Below are positions 29,417-38,428 of a stretch of 64,000 nt of DNA, piece by piece. The number at the start of each line of letters is the position of its first letter. The stretch's first letter is position 1. The stretch is from Evansella vedderi (GTDB lineage: Bacteria > Bacillota > Bacilli > Bacillales > Salisediminibacteriaceae), in the NCBI RefSeq assembly GCF_030813435.1, contig NZ_JAUSUG010000008.1:124001-188000 (forward strand), given 5' to 3'. The position numbers and the translations under genes are program-made. The notes beneath the pieces are model-generated. The model saw nothing but the letters and a program-made list of their open reading frames with translations, was not told the origin of the DNA and did no database searches.

Positions 29417-29890
29417 ATCAAACTCCCATGTTTTTGTAGACACCACGATAAATGAAAATTGTTTGGCTGTGCTAAATTTAGAAGTTGATTTACGCTTCAG
29501 CCTCCTCGGGAAAAAACTGTGTCTCTTCCTCTGCTCCTGCGATTACTCGTCGCAAAACATTTGCTAGCTTCGCTTTGGAGCTACATCCAAGAGTCATCGT
29601 AAACGATGACGCTCCGAGACAACTCGAAGCTTACTCAAGTGGCATCACGCGTGATGCCTCTCTGAAGTAACGCTCGTCCCTGCGGTGTGTCTTCAGCCGT
29701 TGCTTTTCCCGTTAGAAAATTCGTTACTTCGTCGAATATACATCGATTTGTCTCGACGCATACGCTACAAAGCTAAGCTTGTAGAGGAAGAGACAGGCTG
29801 CCTTGCGCTTCAATCAACTTCGTTTGAAATTTAACGATGGTATTAAAAACATAGCTTTGATACAAAAGGGAGCCTCCCAGTTTGAACAGA
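29417..29890. repeat. Intergenic repeat family B, copy 2 (long, mosaic)
   Basis: The first 117 bp match 24949-25060. The arms TGTCTCTTCCTCT (29519-29532) and TAGAGGAAGAGACA (29782-29795) are complementary, but here 250 bp of other modules lie between them. One of these, CTCCTGCGATTACTCGTCGC, is the inverse of a module in family C copy 1 (12357-12382). GGAGCCTCCCAGTTTG near the right end partly complements CAAACTCCC at the left. A 61-codon frame inside is not credible as a gene. Confidence 0.8.
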
Positions 29891-29911
29891 CTTAAATTAG
29901 CTAGTTTATAA

Positions 29912-29948
29912 GTCCCAAGGGTAATTACGATGCCCTTGGGCTTTTACT
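29912..29948 (+). terminator. Hairpin with T-run
   Basis: CCCAAGGG (29914-29921) pairs with CCCTTGGG (29933-29940), followed by CTTTTACTTTT. It lies more than 500 bp after ytkL, between two repeat elements. Confidence 0.7.
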
Positions 29949-29969
29949 TTTGTCATATTAAATTCAATA

Positions 29970-30252
29970 GGCTGTTTTCTAACAGTAAGTTGTTTTAAAG
30001 AGAATATAAGCTTGGATACGCTTCAGGCGGACCAATTACGCCTAAAGGCAGCCCACGTCCTTCGTCTGCAATTACTCGACACAAACTACTCGAGGAAGCG
30101 TTTCAGGTCCCGCTTGTGGGCAACGGCGTAATGTCACCGTCCTGGTTCCGTCGAGACAACTCGAAGCATACTCGTAAAGTAAACGCTCGTCGCTGGAGTC
30201 GCCGCCTTCCGCTTCTCCAGCTCCTAAATAAAGAAAGTTTACGAAAACAATG
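29970..30252. repeat. MITE-like mosaic repeat, GGCTGTTTTC end (family A, inverted)
   Basis: The left end GGCTGTTTTC matches the end of the element at 34691. GAAAAC near 30243 is the counterpart. The inside carries the inverse of modules seen at 15340-15480 and 27250-27310 (CCAATTACGCCTAAAGGCAG, CAACGGCGTAATGTCACCG) and the inverse of GAAAGGCGGTGACTCCAGCG (34738-34757). G+C-rich compared with its surroundings. It lies upstream of ytoI. Confidence 0.7.
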
Positions 30253-30374
30253 TCCTCACTAGCAACTGTTTTATGAATATTCTTGATGTATACCTCGTGT
30301 AAGTCTATAATTGTAGTAGTACAGATAACGGGAATAATATAGAACAGATATTTAAACAAAGGAAGTGGCGCTCG

Positions 30375-31682
30375 ATGACAAAGCACGAGCAAATATTACA
30401 GCACATTCGATCCCTAGATGTCGGTAACAAAATTTCCGTAAGACAAATAGCAAAGGCATTGAATGTGAGTGAAGGAACTGCTTACAGAGCAATTAAGGAT
30501 GCAGAAAACCAAGGAATTGTCAGTACGATCGAACGGGTAGGTACAATTAGAATTGAAAAGAAACAAAAGGATAATATTGAACGGTTAACCTATGCAGAAA
30601 TCGTCAATATTGTTGATGGACAAGTTCTAGGGGGCAGAAATGGATTATATAAGACACTAACCAAATTTGTTATTGGTGCCATGAAAGCAGAAGCGATGAT
30701 GCGTTATGTAGAAGCAGGTAACCTACTTATTGTTGGGAACAGAGAACAAGTCCATAAGCTTGCCCTAGAAGAAGGCTCTGCTGTATTAATTACAGGGGGG
30801 TTTGATACTAGTGAAGACGTTAAACAACTGGCAGATAGTTTAGAGCTTCCCATCATCTCCACAACATACGATACATTTACAGTGGCCGCAATGATAAACC
30901 GAGCAATTTATGATCAATTAATAAAAAAGGAAATTGTTCTTGTGGAAGATATTTTAATTTCATTAGAGGACACGAGCTATTTAACCACTTCTCATACGGT
31001 AGAAAAGTGGCATGAATTAAACAATAAAACAGGACATAGTCGTTATCCAATTGTAGATGATGATTTAAAAATACAAGGAATTGTTACGGCAAAAGATGTA
31101 ATGGGGGTTAGCCCATTCGTTGAAGTGGAGAAAGTAATGACTAAACATCCTATTACAGTAACTCCTCAAACCTCCGTAGCCTCTGCTGCACATATGATGG
31201 TTTGGGAGGGGATTGAGCTTTTACCAGTTATTGGGAGTAACAAAAAGTTAGTCGGAATAATCAGTCGCCAGGATGTATTAAAGGCATTACAAATGCTGCA
31301 ACGTCAGCCCCATGTAGGAGAAACCATCGAGGATTTAGTAACAAGGCATTTTGAGGACGTATCGACCTCACAGGATTATTGCTTTGAACTAGAGGTTAAC
31401 CCACAAATGACAAATCACCTAGGGACGATATCCTACGGTGTTATTACAACGATTGTGACAGAAGCGGGAAGCCGTGTATTAAGAAAATATAAAAAAGGCG
31501 ACCTAGTAGTGGAAAATATTACGCTGTTTTTCATAAAGCCAGTACAAATAGAAAGTAAGATTAGAATACTACCGAAGGTACTTGAAGTGGGGAGGAAGTT
31601 TGGTAAGGTAGATGTGGAAATATTCCACGAAGGTCAAATTGTAGGAAAAGCTATGTTAATGGCGCAGTTAATTGACAGGTAA
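30375..31682 (+). CDS. ytoI: CBS/DRTGG-domain regulatory protein YtoI
   Basis: 435 aa with four parts. A winged-helix DNA-binding start (1-60) reads KISVRQIAKALNVSEGTAYRAIKD. A DRTGG domain follows (about 75-185), then two CBS domains (about 195-315, with HSRYPIVDDDLKIQGIVTAKDVMG and ELLPVIGSNKKLVGIISRQDVLK). A hotdog-fold end (about 325-435) resembles thioesterase/MaoC proteins. CBS pairs usually bind adenine nucleotides, so a ligand-sensing regulator is likely; the ligand and targets are unknown. GGAAGTGG precedes the ATG. Confidence 0.88.
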   Translation: MTKHEQILQHIRSLDVGNKISVRQIAKALNVSEGTAYRAIKDAENQGIVSTIERVGTIRIEKKQKDNIERLTYAEIVNIVDGQVLGGRNGLYKTLTKFVIGAMKAEAMMRYVEAGNLLIVGNREQVHKLALEEGSAVLITGGFDTSEDVKQLADSLELPIISTTYDTFTVAAMINRAIYDQLIKKEIVLVEDILISLEDTSYLTTSHTVEKWHELNNKTGHSRYPIVDDDLKIQGIVTAKDVMGVSPFVEVEKVMTKHPITVTPQTSVASAAHMMVWEGIELLPVIGSNKKLVGIISRQDVLKALQMLQRQPHVGETIEDLVTRHFEDVSTSQDYCFELEVNPQMTNHLGTISYGVITTIVTEAGSRVLRKYKKGDLVVENITLFFIKPVQIESKIRILPKVLEVGRKFGKVDVEIFHEGQIVGKAMLMAQLIDR

Positions 31683-31694
31683 TTTGGGTAAACT

Positions 31695-31737
31695 AAAAGG
31701 AACAGCTGCAGCTTTCAAAGCACACTGTTCCTTTTTT
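31695..31737. terminator. Terminator between ytoI and ytpI
   Basis: AAAAGGAACAG (31695-31705) pairs with CTGTTCCTTTT (31725-31735). T-runs exist on both strands, fitting convergent genes. Confidence 0.85.
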
Positions 31738-31755
31738 AAACTTCCTTAATGAAAA

Positions 31756-32073
31756 TTAATTTTCTGTTTCTGCCTTTTTCATTTCTTCCACTTCTTTTCT
31801 GGCTAACGGCAAAAACCTTCGATAATCCCTTGTACCTAAAATCACGTTAACCAGGCCGAAGGAAACGAATAGAACTGCTACAATGGCAGCAATTTGCGAA
31901 CCAAGACTATTATAAGCATTGATTCCAAAGGATATAAAGAATAAACCAACGGCAATACTGCCTTTTGAAGAATACCATCGTTTCTCCATAAACCCTGCAG
32001 CTTTTGCTTGCTGAACTTTATAATAGACAAATAATACTAGTGATACGACAATAATAACAAGTGTTATTGGCAT
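31756..32073 (-). CDS. ytpI: YtpI-like small membrane protein
   Basis: 105 aa with three predicted membrane helices (about 4-20, 37-55, 61-80) and a charged C-terminal tail (RDYRRFLPLARKEVEEMKKAE). WYSSKGSIAVGLFFISFGINAY fits the YtpI family. No function is known. It is convergent with ytoI and divergent from nrnA, as in B. subtilis. Confidence 0.8.
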   Translation of the reverse strand: MPITLVIIVVSLVLFVYYKVQQAKAAGFMEKRWYSSKGSIAVGLFFISFGINAYNSLGSQIAAIVAVLFVSFGLVNVILGTRDYRRFLPLARKEVEEMKKAETEN

Positions 32074-32217
32074 GGCTTGACTCCTTACATTTAAAGTGGG
32101 CTAAAAAAATCATTCCAATAGTAAATTAGCATAATTAAAGGAAAAAGTCCAAGTTCTGTCTGTTTACCTGTCAACTTAACATTCTATTTGAACAATGTAA
32201 CATAAGGAGAAGTAAGA

Positions 32218-33156
32218 ATGAAGGATATAATATTTGAAAAAATTAAACAATATGATTCTATTATCATTCACCGTCATGTTAGGCCAGACCCGGATGCATT
32301 AGGTTCCCAGGGAGGTCTAAAGGAAGTAATTAAAGGACATTTCCCTGATAAAAAAGTGTACATAGTAGGGGAAAGAGATGATTCCCTAAGTTTTTTAGTG
32401 GAGATGGATGAGGTAGGGGATGCAGTATTCCAAAGGTCATTAATTATTGTTTGTGATACAGCTAACCGTGAGAGAATAGATGATGAAAGGTATGAAAAAG
32501 GGGATTTTTTAATCAAAATAGACCATCACCCTGAAGTGGATGAATATGGCGATATAGCCTGGGTAGATGAAACAGCAAGTTCAACAAGTGAAATGATTTG
32601 CGAACTATTTTTAGAATTTGAGAAGGATGGGGCGGAGCTATCGGATGAGGCAGCTCGCTTATTATATGCTGGTATTGTTGGCGATACAGGTCGCTTCCGA
32701 TTTCCAAACACAACGGAACAAACCTTCCATTGGGCTGGGAAGTTAATAAGAAAAGAGTTTTCCCGACCTGAGTTGTACGATAAATTGTATGAAAAATCAT
32801 TGCCATTAACCCGTTTGGAGGGTTATGTTCTATCTAACTTTGAATTAAGGCCATCAGGGGCTGGTGTCATTTATTTGACTAAGGATAAACTAAAAGAATT
32901 TGGAGTAACCTCTAAGGAAGCAGCTAATATTGTTAATACTTTTTCCACTCTAAAGGGTATTAAAGCATGGGTATTTTTTGTGGAAGAAGAGGATCTAATT
33001 CGAGTTCGTCTTCGGTCAAAGGGACCTGAAATACACCATCTTGCTGGACGGTATAATGGTGGAGGTCATCCAATGGCATCAGGAGCTCATGTTTTGTCAT
33101 GGGAAGAAACGAAGGAAGTACTACGGGATTTGGATGAGCTTTGTGCAAATTTTTAA
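32218..33156 (+). CDS. nrnA: Bifunctional oligoribonuclease / pAp phosphatase NrnA
   Basis: DHH/DHHA1 phosphoesterase that degrades short RNA oligomers from the end and hydrolyses 3'-phosphoadenosine 5'-phosphate. Of 312 aa, metal residues are in HRHVRPDPDALGS (His20, Asp24, Asp26), VCDTANRERID (Asp80) and KIDHHPEVD (Asp102, His103, His104). The DHHA1 substrate loop is GRYNGGGHPMASGA near the end. AAGGAGAAG precedes the ATG. It corresponds to ytqI. Confidence 0.95.
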   Translation: MKDIIFEKIKQYDSIIIHRHVRPDPDALGSQGGLKEVIKGHFPDKKVYIVGERDDSLSFLVEMDEVGDAVFQRSLIIVCDTANRERIDDERYEKGDFLIKIDHHPEVDEYGDIAWVDETASSTSEMICELFLEFEKDGAELSDEAARLLYAGIVGDTGRFRFPNTTEQTFHWAGKLIRKEFSRPELYDKLYEKSLPLTRLEGYVLSNFELRPSGAGVIYLTKDKLKEFGVTSKEAANIVNTFSTLKGIKAWVFFVEEEDLIRVRLRSKGPEIHHLAGRYNGGGHPMASGAHVLSWEETKEVLRDLDELCANF

Positions 33157-33230
33157 TTATACATTATAAAAGGACTGTCAAAGTTTACGAAATTTACATT
33201 AGGATTAGAATTTTCCAGTCTATCCAAAAC

Positions 33231-33264
33231 AAAAAAGATTGTCCGGACCAGGACAATCTTTTTT
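33231..33264. terminator. Bidirectional terminator after nrnA
   Basis: Perfect 14-bp stem AAAAAAGATTGTCC (33231-33244) with GGACAATCTTTTTT (33251-33264), 6-nt loop. It serves nrnA and the small gene on the other strand. Confidence 0.92.
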
Positions 33265-33292
33265 AAGATATTCAGCACCATGAAAAAACTGA

Positions 33293-33481
33293 TTATACTT
33301 TATCTACTGGTATAAACCAAGATCCTAAAGAACTGGTATCTTCAATTACTTCAATTCCTAAATTGTTTAACTCTTTTTTGATTAAATGGGAAATTGCCTC
33401 TGTTTCGGTGTAAGCAGAATAACCAGATTGAATGGCCTTTACTTTTTCCATTGCCAATTTACTACGACTTATTACAAACAT
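33293..33481 (-). CDS. Small conserved protein of unknown function
   Basis: 62 aa, MFVISRSKLAMEKVKAIQSG followed by YSAYTETEAISHLIKKELNNLGIEVIED and SSLGSWFIPVDKV. No membrane segment or signal. An AAGGAGGC ribosome site lies before the ATG, and the following terminator at 33231 supports a real gene. Small genes of this kind lie near ytrI in Bacillus (possibly ytzJ), but I am not sure of the match. Confidence 0.65.
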   Translation of the reverse strand: MFVISRSKLAMEKVKAIQSGYSAYTETEAISHLIKKELNNLGIEVIEDTSSLGSWFIPVDKV

Positions 33482-33645
33482 CTGTTTAGCCTCCTTTTCA
33501 TCAAAATTTATTTTATCAAAATGAGACTAATTTATAAAATGACTTGTTTCCAAACGTCAACTTAGGTATATCTATTATACCTTTTATTATAAGAAAAACC
33601 AATAAATTAACAATTTTTTCAAATTTTAAAGCCTAATGTAGTATT

Positions 33646-34149
33646 TTATTCCGCTGCTTCTATTCGGACATTTATCTCAAGAGATGTATCAATTATTAAT
33701 TGTTCTATCTTTAAGTGAAACCGTTTGCTATTAATTAAAAACGCTTTGTTCTCAACAGCCTTAATTAACAATTCTTTCGAGTTTCTTACTGTCTCAATAT
33801 TTTTATTTCTTAGATCTTCTAATTCATTAGTTATATTACTACGAATATCATGAAGGGTTAATTCACTTAACTTAACATCCTTTTCGTTTACAAAATTGAT
33901 TGTAATGTCCTGAACGGTTAAACTCTTTTGAATTTGTTCATTTTTTTCAGCTTGATCTTTTTGTAAGCTTTCTATTTTATTCTCTTGTGTTTCAATGGTT
34001 GTCTTTTGCTTATTAATTTCCATCACTAATTTTTCATGGACTAATCCAAAGTGATAAAGAAAAAACAGCCATCCAAATAACATTCCTAATATAAACCCGG
34101 CAAAAAAGCGCTGCCAGCTTTTGTCATTATATAAAGGAGGGATTCTCAT
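33646..34149 (-). CDS. ytrI: Sporulation membrane protein YtrI
   Basis: 167 aa with a single membrane helix (about 13-33, FFAGFILGMLFGWLFFLYHFG), then a coiled coil (about 40-75) and a C-terminal domain outside the coil. In B. subtilis ytrH-ytrI form a SigE operon needed for efficient sporulation. The ATG at 34149 overlaps the ytrH stop in an ATGA arrangement with GGAGGG upstream. A start 24 bp earlier is rejected. Confidence 0.88.
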   Translation of the reverse strand: MRIPPLYNDKSWQRFFAGFILGMLFGWLFFLYHFGLVHEKLVMEINKQKTTIETQENKIESLQKDQAEKNEQIQKSLTVQDITINFVNEKDVKLSELTLHDIRSNITNELEDLRNKNIETVRNSKELLIKAVENKAFLINSKRFHLKIEQLIIDTSLEINVRIEAAE

Positions 34150-34478
34150 CCAGCTCCCTCCTGTGTGATCCATTGAATTAATACAGTACCAGTATGGGCA
34201 CCACTTAAAGCAGAAAATATCATCATCAACGTTCTAAATATATCTGCATGGGTACCTTCGAAAATACCCCTTTCCAAACTAGAAATAGCATCAAAGGTTC
34301 CCCCGATAGCAGCAACTAAAGCCCAAATCTTTAAACTTGATGCTAAGTCGTACATAATGGATAAGGGAGGTTTACCAATTAAGTAAGCCCCTATCCCCCC
34401 AATAATAGTTCCACCAATAATAACACCAAATGCAACAAAATAGTCAATGACTAAGGTTGCCAGGAAATCTTTATCCAT
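34146..34478 (-). CDS. ytrH: Sporulation membrane protein YtrH
   Basis: 110 aa with two to three hydrophobic stretches: AFGVIIGGTIIGGIGAYLIG, ALVAAIGGTFDAISSLERG and the region ending GAHTGTVLIQWITQEG. The GGTFDAxxSLERGIxEG block is typical of YtrH. First gene of ytrH-ytrI. Two ATG codons, 34484 and 34478, follow AAGGAGGA; I chose 34478 because its spacing (9 nt) is normal while 34484 is only 3 nt away. Confidence 0.88.
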   Translation of the reverse strand: MDKDFLATLVIDYFVAFGVIIGGTIIGGIGAYLIGKPPLSIMYDLASSLKIWALVAAIGGTFDAISSLERGIFEGTHADIFRTLMMIFSALSGAHTGTVLIQWITQEGAG

Positions 34479-34690
34479 GTCCATGCTCCTCCTTCTGACT
34501 TACCTCTTTGTACATTTTTATGGACAAAGGTCAGAAGATATGCGAAAGACTATTTCTTTATTAAAAATAATTTTTAAAATCAAACTAAATCAACAAAAGC
34601 AAAAAGCAGGAATTACTTTTAAATACTTTTCCAAAATGCTATAATTCTCAATGAAAAGAACATGTGTTTCCGTTTCGAAAGTATATAAAA

Positions 34691-34834
34691 GGCTGTTTCC
34701 GCAGACTTTGTTGTTCGTTGAAAAGCTTGGAAAAGCGAAAGGCGGTGACTCCAGCGTTGCCCGCGGAAATTGTCCGCCTGGAGCGGATTCAAGCCATATA
34801 TATTATCTAAAAAACAAACTTTTTGAAAACAGCC
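34691..34834. repeat. MITE-like repeat upstream of dnaE (144 bp, 8-bp inverted ends)
   Basis: GGCTGTTT (34691-34698) and AAACAGCC (34827-34834) form perfect inverted ends. Inside is GAAAGGCGGTGACTCCAGCG and GTTGCCCGCGG, modules seen in other repeats here, and TCCGCCTGGAGCGGA, a small hairpin. The flanking 2-3 bases do not show a clear target duplication. An 83-codon frame across it is not a credible gene. Confidence 0.75.
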
Positions 34835-34873
34835 ATCTAAACGATATTACTTCCCGAAAAGGAGGGAGCATTT

Positions 34874-37800
34874 ATGTCCTTTGTTCATTTACACGTACAT
34901 AGTGAATACAGTTTGCTTAGAAGTACAGGGAAAATAAAGGAGTTAGTTTCCCGCGCAAAATCACTAGGGTACACAGCGCTGGCCCTAACAGATGTGGATG
35001 CCATGTACGGAGTTATTCCTTTTTATAAAGCTTGTAAGGAAAGTGGGATTCACCCAATAATCGGGGTGGAATTAGCATATGCACCAGATGACCATAATGA
35101 CACTGAAGCTATAAAAAACAGAATCGTACTTTTAGCAGAAAATAATGAAGGGTACAAATCTCTTACCCGTTTAACAACTTATGCTAATGAAAGATACTCA
35201 CGCTTTAGTCCTTATATAACTTATTCTGATTTGGAAAAGAATAATAAAGGTATGATAGCTATTGTTCCATTTGCAGAAGGTTTCGTACAGGGGTGTATCA
35301 ATAATGGACAAACAGTGGAAGCTTCAAACCATTTCCAATGGCTTCAACAAACTTTTGGAGAAAATAATGTTTTTATAGAAATTCAGAATCACTGGCAGCC
35401 CTCAGAAAGAGAGAAACTGTTAAAACTATCCGAATGGCTAAAGGATGTGGCACTTACTGTTCCTTTAGTTGCAAGTAATCATGTTCATTTTACTGTACCT
35501 GAACAAAGGTCTGCCCATAAAGTAATGCAGGCTATCCGGTTAGGAATGAAACTAGAAGAATTACCGAATAGATATTCATCTGAGCATTATTATTTGAAGT
35601 CACCAGAAGAAATGATTGAGTTGTTTCATAATTGGCAAGGGGCATGCGCCGAAACAGTTCGAATCTCCAATCGTTGTCACGTTACGATAGAGCTTGGCCA
35701 AGCTATTTTACCTCATTTTCCAGTTCCTGATGGTAGGAGTGCGAAGGAGTATTTAAAACATCTTTGTTATGAAGGAATGAGGGAACGTTATAGTAACCCA
35801 GTTCCTGAAATTACCAAGCGTTTGGAATATGAACTTAAAGTAATAAGTGAAATGAATTATGAGGATTATTTTCTCATTGTGGCAGATTTCATGAACTATG
35901 CCCATCAACAAAACATATTAACTGGACCAGGTCGAGGATCCGCTGCTGGATCTATCGTTGCCTATGTTCTAAAAATAACAGATGTCGATCCAATTAAATA
36001 TGGACTGTTGTTCGAGAGGTTTCTTAATCCAGAAAGAATCTCTATGCCAGATATAGATATTGATTTCCCTGATAACCGCAGAGATGAAGTAATTCAATAC
36101 GTAAAGGATAAATATGGTAAAGACCATGTTGCACAAATTATTACCTTTGGAACACTGGCAGCAAAAGCTGCTGTCAGGGATGTGGGAAGAGTTCTAGGAA
36201 TTGAATTAGCTATTATTGATAAAATTGCAAAAAACATTCCTTCTCGCCCACAAATAACGTTAGACCAAGCCATATCGGAATCTCCTTTCCTTAAGGAGTG
36301 GATCGAAAAAGAGGAGCAAATAAAAGAATTATTTAAAATTGCTCGGGATGTGGAAGGACTTCCAAGGCATTCCTCCATTCATGCAGCAGGGGTGGTTATG
36401 AGTAAAAATCCATTAATAGATGTGGTTCCCCTGCAAGAGGGGAATGATGGACTCTACTTAACACAGTTTCCAATGGGAGATTTAGAGGAAATTGGTTTGT
36501 TAAAAATGGATTTTTTAGGGCTTCGAAACTTAAGCTTTATAGAGCTGATTTTAAGGTCTGTCAAAGAAAATCGTGGAGTCAATATACAGCTATCTTCTAT
36601 TCCATTAGATGATAAAAAAACATTTGAATTATTAGGTAAAGGGGAGACCAGCGGTATTTTTCAGTTAGAATCCTCTGGTATGAAAAGTGTCCTAAAGCGT
36701 TTGAAACCTACAGAATTTGAGGATATTGTTGCTGTAAACGCATTGTACCGTCCCGGACCGATGGAGAACATTCCATTATACATTAAAAGAAAGCATGGGG
36801 AAGAAAATGTAATCTATCCCCATCCCACCTTAGAACCGATTTTAAAAACGACACACGGTGTATTAATTTATCAAGAGCAAATCATGCAAATTGCCTCAAA
36901 GATGGCAGGCTTCTCCCTTGGAGAAGCTGATATTCTAAGACGAGCAGTAGGGAAAAAGAAACTTGAAGTTTTAGAACAAGAGAGAGAAAAGTTTATCAAA
37001 GGATCTCTTAAACAAGGCTATTCTGAAGAAGTGGCAAGTCAAATGTATAATTTAATTGTCCGTTTTGCCAATTATGGATTTAATAGAAGTCATGCTGTTG
37101 CATACAGTATTATTGCTTATTACTTAGCTTATTTAAAAGCTAATTATCCCATCGAGTTTATTAGTGCCTTAATGGGGACTGTTGTCCATCATCATGAAAA
37201 GTTAGGGGAATATGTGGCTGAAGCAAGACGGCAAGGAATAATCGTTCATCCTCCTTCCATTAATACAAGCGGTGCTCAATTTACAATTAAAAATGGTGAA
37301 ATTTGGATTGGTTTAGCCGCTGTGAAAAATGTGGGATTGCCAGCTGTTCAATCTATTGTAAAGGAAAGGGAAGTTTCCCCTTTTCAAAGTTTGTTTGACC
37401 TCTGTACAAGGATACCTGCAAAAGTTTTACCAAAACGGGCTATAGATGCTTTGGTTGTAGCTGGTGCATTAGACGAACTTCATCCAGAAAGAGCTCAATT
37501 ATTAGCAAGTGTTGAAGAGGCTTTGGAGTATGGAGAGAAGTACCGTGAGCATACTCTTACCATGCAGACGGAGTTATTTTATGAAGAATTAAAGGAGCCT
37601 GAATATATTTCTGTTCCCCCATTGTCAGAAAGGGAGCAATTAAATTTTGAAAAACAGGTTCTTGGTTTTTATGCCTCAGGTCATCCAATAGAGTCAGAAC
37701 TAACCATTGTAGCTCCATACTTTAGACTCCCCCTTCATGGTGTTAAAGAAAAGAAGGGAAATGAAGAAGTAGTTCGAATTGCGGGCCTTGTTGAGGATGT

Positions 37801-38281
37801 TAAGGTAATACAAACGAAGAAAAAACAGCAGATGGCATTCGTACATTTTACTGATGAAACAGGTAGTATTGATCTCACTGTATTCCCTGCCGAATTAGAA
37901 AAAAATCGTTTAAAGCTTCAAAAAGGGGAATTGTTATTTGTGGAAGGGAAAAGGCAAGAACACAATGGAGAAGTAAAAATTATTCTTGTAAAATGTATAA
38001 CAATTTCCAATCTAAAAGCAAAACAAGCAAAGAAAGAAAAAGGAAGACTATATTTAAAAATTTCCACACTGATGGAAAAACAAAATAAACTAGACCAATT
38101 AAAAAAAATATTAGAGGATAATCCAGGTGATATATCCGTCATACTTTATTATGAACGGACAAAAAAAGCTATTACCCTTACAGAAATGTGGAATGTTTCA
38201 AGTGATAAGTCTTTTTTAATGAAATTAAAGGGTATGCTAGGAGTGAATAACGTTATCTTAAAAAGTGGGACAAAGGTATGA
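34874..38281 (+). CDS. dnaE: DNA polymerase III alpha subunit DnaE
   Basis: Error-prone replicative polymerase of Gram-positives that extends primers on the lagging strand before PolC takes over. The 1135-aa protein begins with a PHP domain (FVHLHVHSEYSLLRS; 1-210). The palm motifs are GPGRGSAAGSIVAY and MPDIDIDFPDNRRDE, with FQLESSGMKSVLKRLKP in the fingers. A helix-hairpin-helix region follows, then an OB fold (about 975-1050, VRIAGLVEDVKVIQ). There is no proofreading exonuclease domain, as expected for DnaE. GGAGGGAG precedes the ATG. The repeat at 34691 lies in its upstream region. Confidence 0.97.
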   Translation: MSFVHLHVHSEYSLLRSTGKIKELVSRAKSLGYTALALTDVDAMYGVIPFYKACKESGIHPIIGVELAYAPDDHNDTEAIKNRIVLLAENNEGYKSLTRLTTYANERYSRFSPYITYSDLEKNNKGMIAIVPFAEGFVQGCINNGQTVEASNHFQWLQQTFGENNVFIEIQNHWQPSEREKLLKLSEWLKDVALTVPLVASNHVHFTVPEQRSAHKVMQAIRLGMKLEELPNRYSSEHYYLKSPEEMIELFHNWQGACAETVRISNRCHVTIELGQAILPHFPVPDGRSAKEYLKHLCYEGMRERYSNPVPEITKRLEYELKVISEMNYEDYFLIVADFMNYAHQQNILTGPGRGSAAGSIVAYVLKITDVDPIKYGLLFERFLNPERISMPDIDIDFPDNRRDEVIQYVKDKYGKDHVAQIITFGTLAAKAAVRDVGRVLGIELAIIDKIAKNIPSRPQITLDQAISESPFLKEWIEKEEQIKELFKIARDVEGLPRHSSIHAAGVVMSKNPLIDVVPLQEGNDGLYLTQFPMGDLEEIGLLKMDFLGLRNLSFIELILRSVKENRGVNIQLSSIPLDDKKTFELLGKGETSGIFQLESSGMKSVLKRLKPTEFEDIVAVNALYRPGPMENIPLYIKRKHGEENVIYPHPTLEPILKTTHGVLIYQEQIMQIASKMAGFSLGEADILRRAVGKKKLEVLEQEREKFIKGSLKQGYSEEVASQMYNLIVRFANYGFNRSHAVAYSIIAYYLAYLKANYPIEFISALMGTVVHHHEKLGEYVAEARRQGIIVHPPSINTSGAQFTIKNGEIWIGLAAVKNVGLPAVQSIVKEREVSPFQSLFDLCTRIPAKVLPKRAIDALVVAGALDELHPERAQLLASVEEALEYGEKYREHTLTMQTELFYEELKEPEYISVPPLSEREQLNFEKQVLGFYASGHPIESELTIVAPYFRLPLHGVKEKKGNEEVVRIAGLVEDVKVIQTKKKQQMAFVHFTDETGSIDLTVFPAELEKNRLKLQKGELLFVEGKRQEHNGEVKIILVKCITISNLKAKQAKKEKGRLYLKISTLMEKQNKLDQLKKILEDNPGDISVILYYERTKKAITLTEMWNVSSDKSFLMKLKGMLGVNNVILKSGTKV

Positions 38282-38294
38282 TATTTGTCCCACT
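38264..38294 (+). terminator. Hairpin overlapping the dnaE stop codon
   Basis: AGTGGGACAAA (38264-38274) pairs with TTTGTCCCACT (38284-38294). The stop TGA (38279-38281) lies in the loop. No strong T-run follows directly, so termination efficiency is uncertain. Confidence 0.6.
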
Positions 38295-38363
38295 ATTTAC
38301 ATTGGTGGGCATTTTTTGTCCCTCCTTTAAACATTAAGGGTGTCTCAATTAAGATTTATTTGT

Positions 38364-38397
38364 TATAATGAAGATTGACTTGGGGTGGTCTGACCAC
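38364..38397 (+). promoter_or_regulatory. Malic-enzyme promoter (extended -10) and FadR/GntR-type operator
   Basis: TGTTATAAT (38361-38369) is an extended -10. Beginning about 16 bp after it, GTGGTCTGACCAC (38385-38397) is a perfect palindrome with a one-base centre. TGGTCTGACCA equals the consensus half-site pattern of FadR-like GntR regulators. An FCD-type GntR gene lies 1.4 kb downstream (39820). The operator would sit just after the start of transcription, the position expected for repression. Which effector is bound is unknown. Confidence 0.65.
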
Positions 38398-38428
38398 TTC
38401 GATAAAGTAAAAAGGGAGAGTGGGGAAA

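Noticed and set aside
29485-30392. Open frames inside the intergenic repeats (for example 29485-29670 and 30072-30392 minus)
   Set aside because: The frames follow repeat modules, not protein families, and lack plausible starts.
34651-34902. 83-codon frame upstream of dnaE
   Set aside because: It spans the MITE-like repeat and overlaps the dnaE start; no family match.
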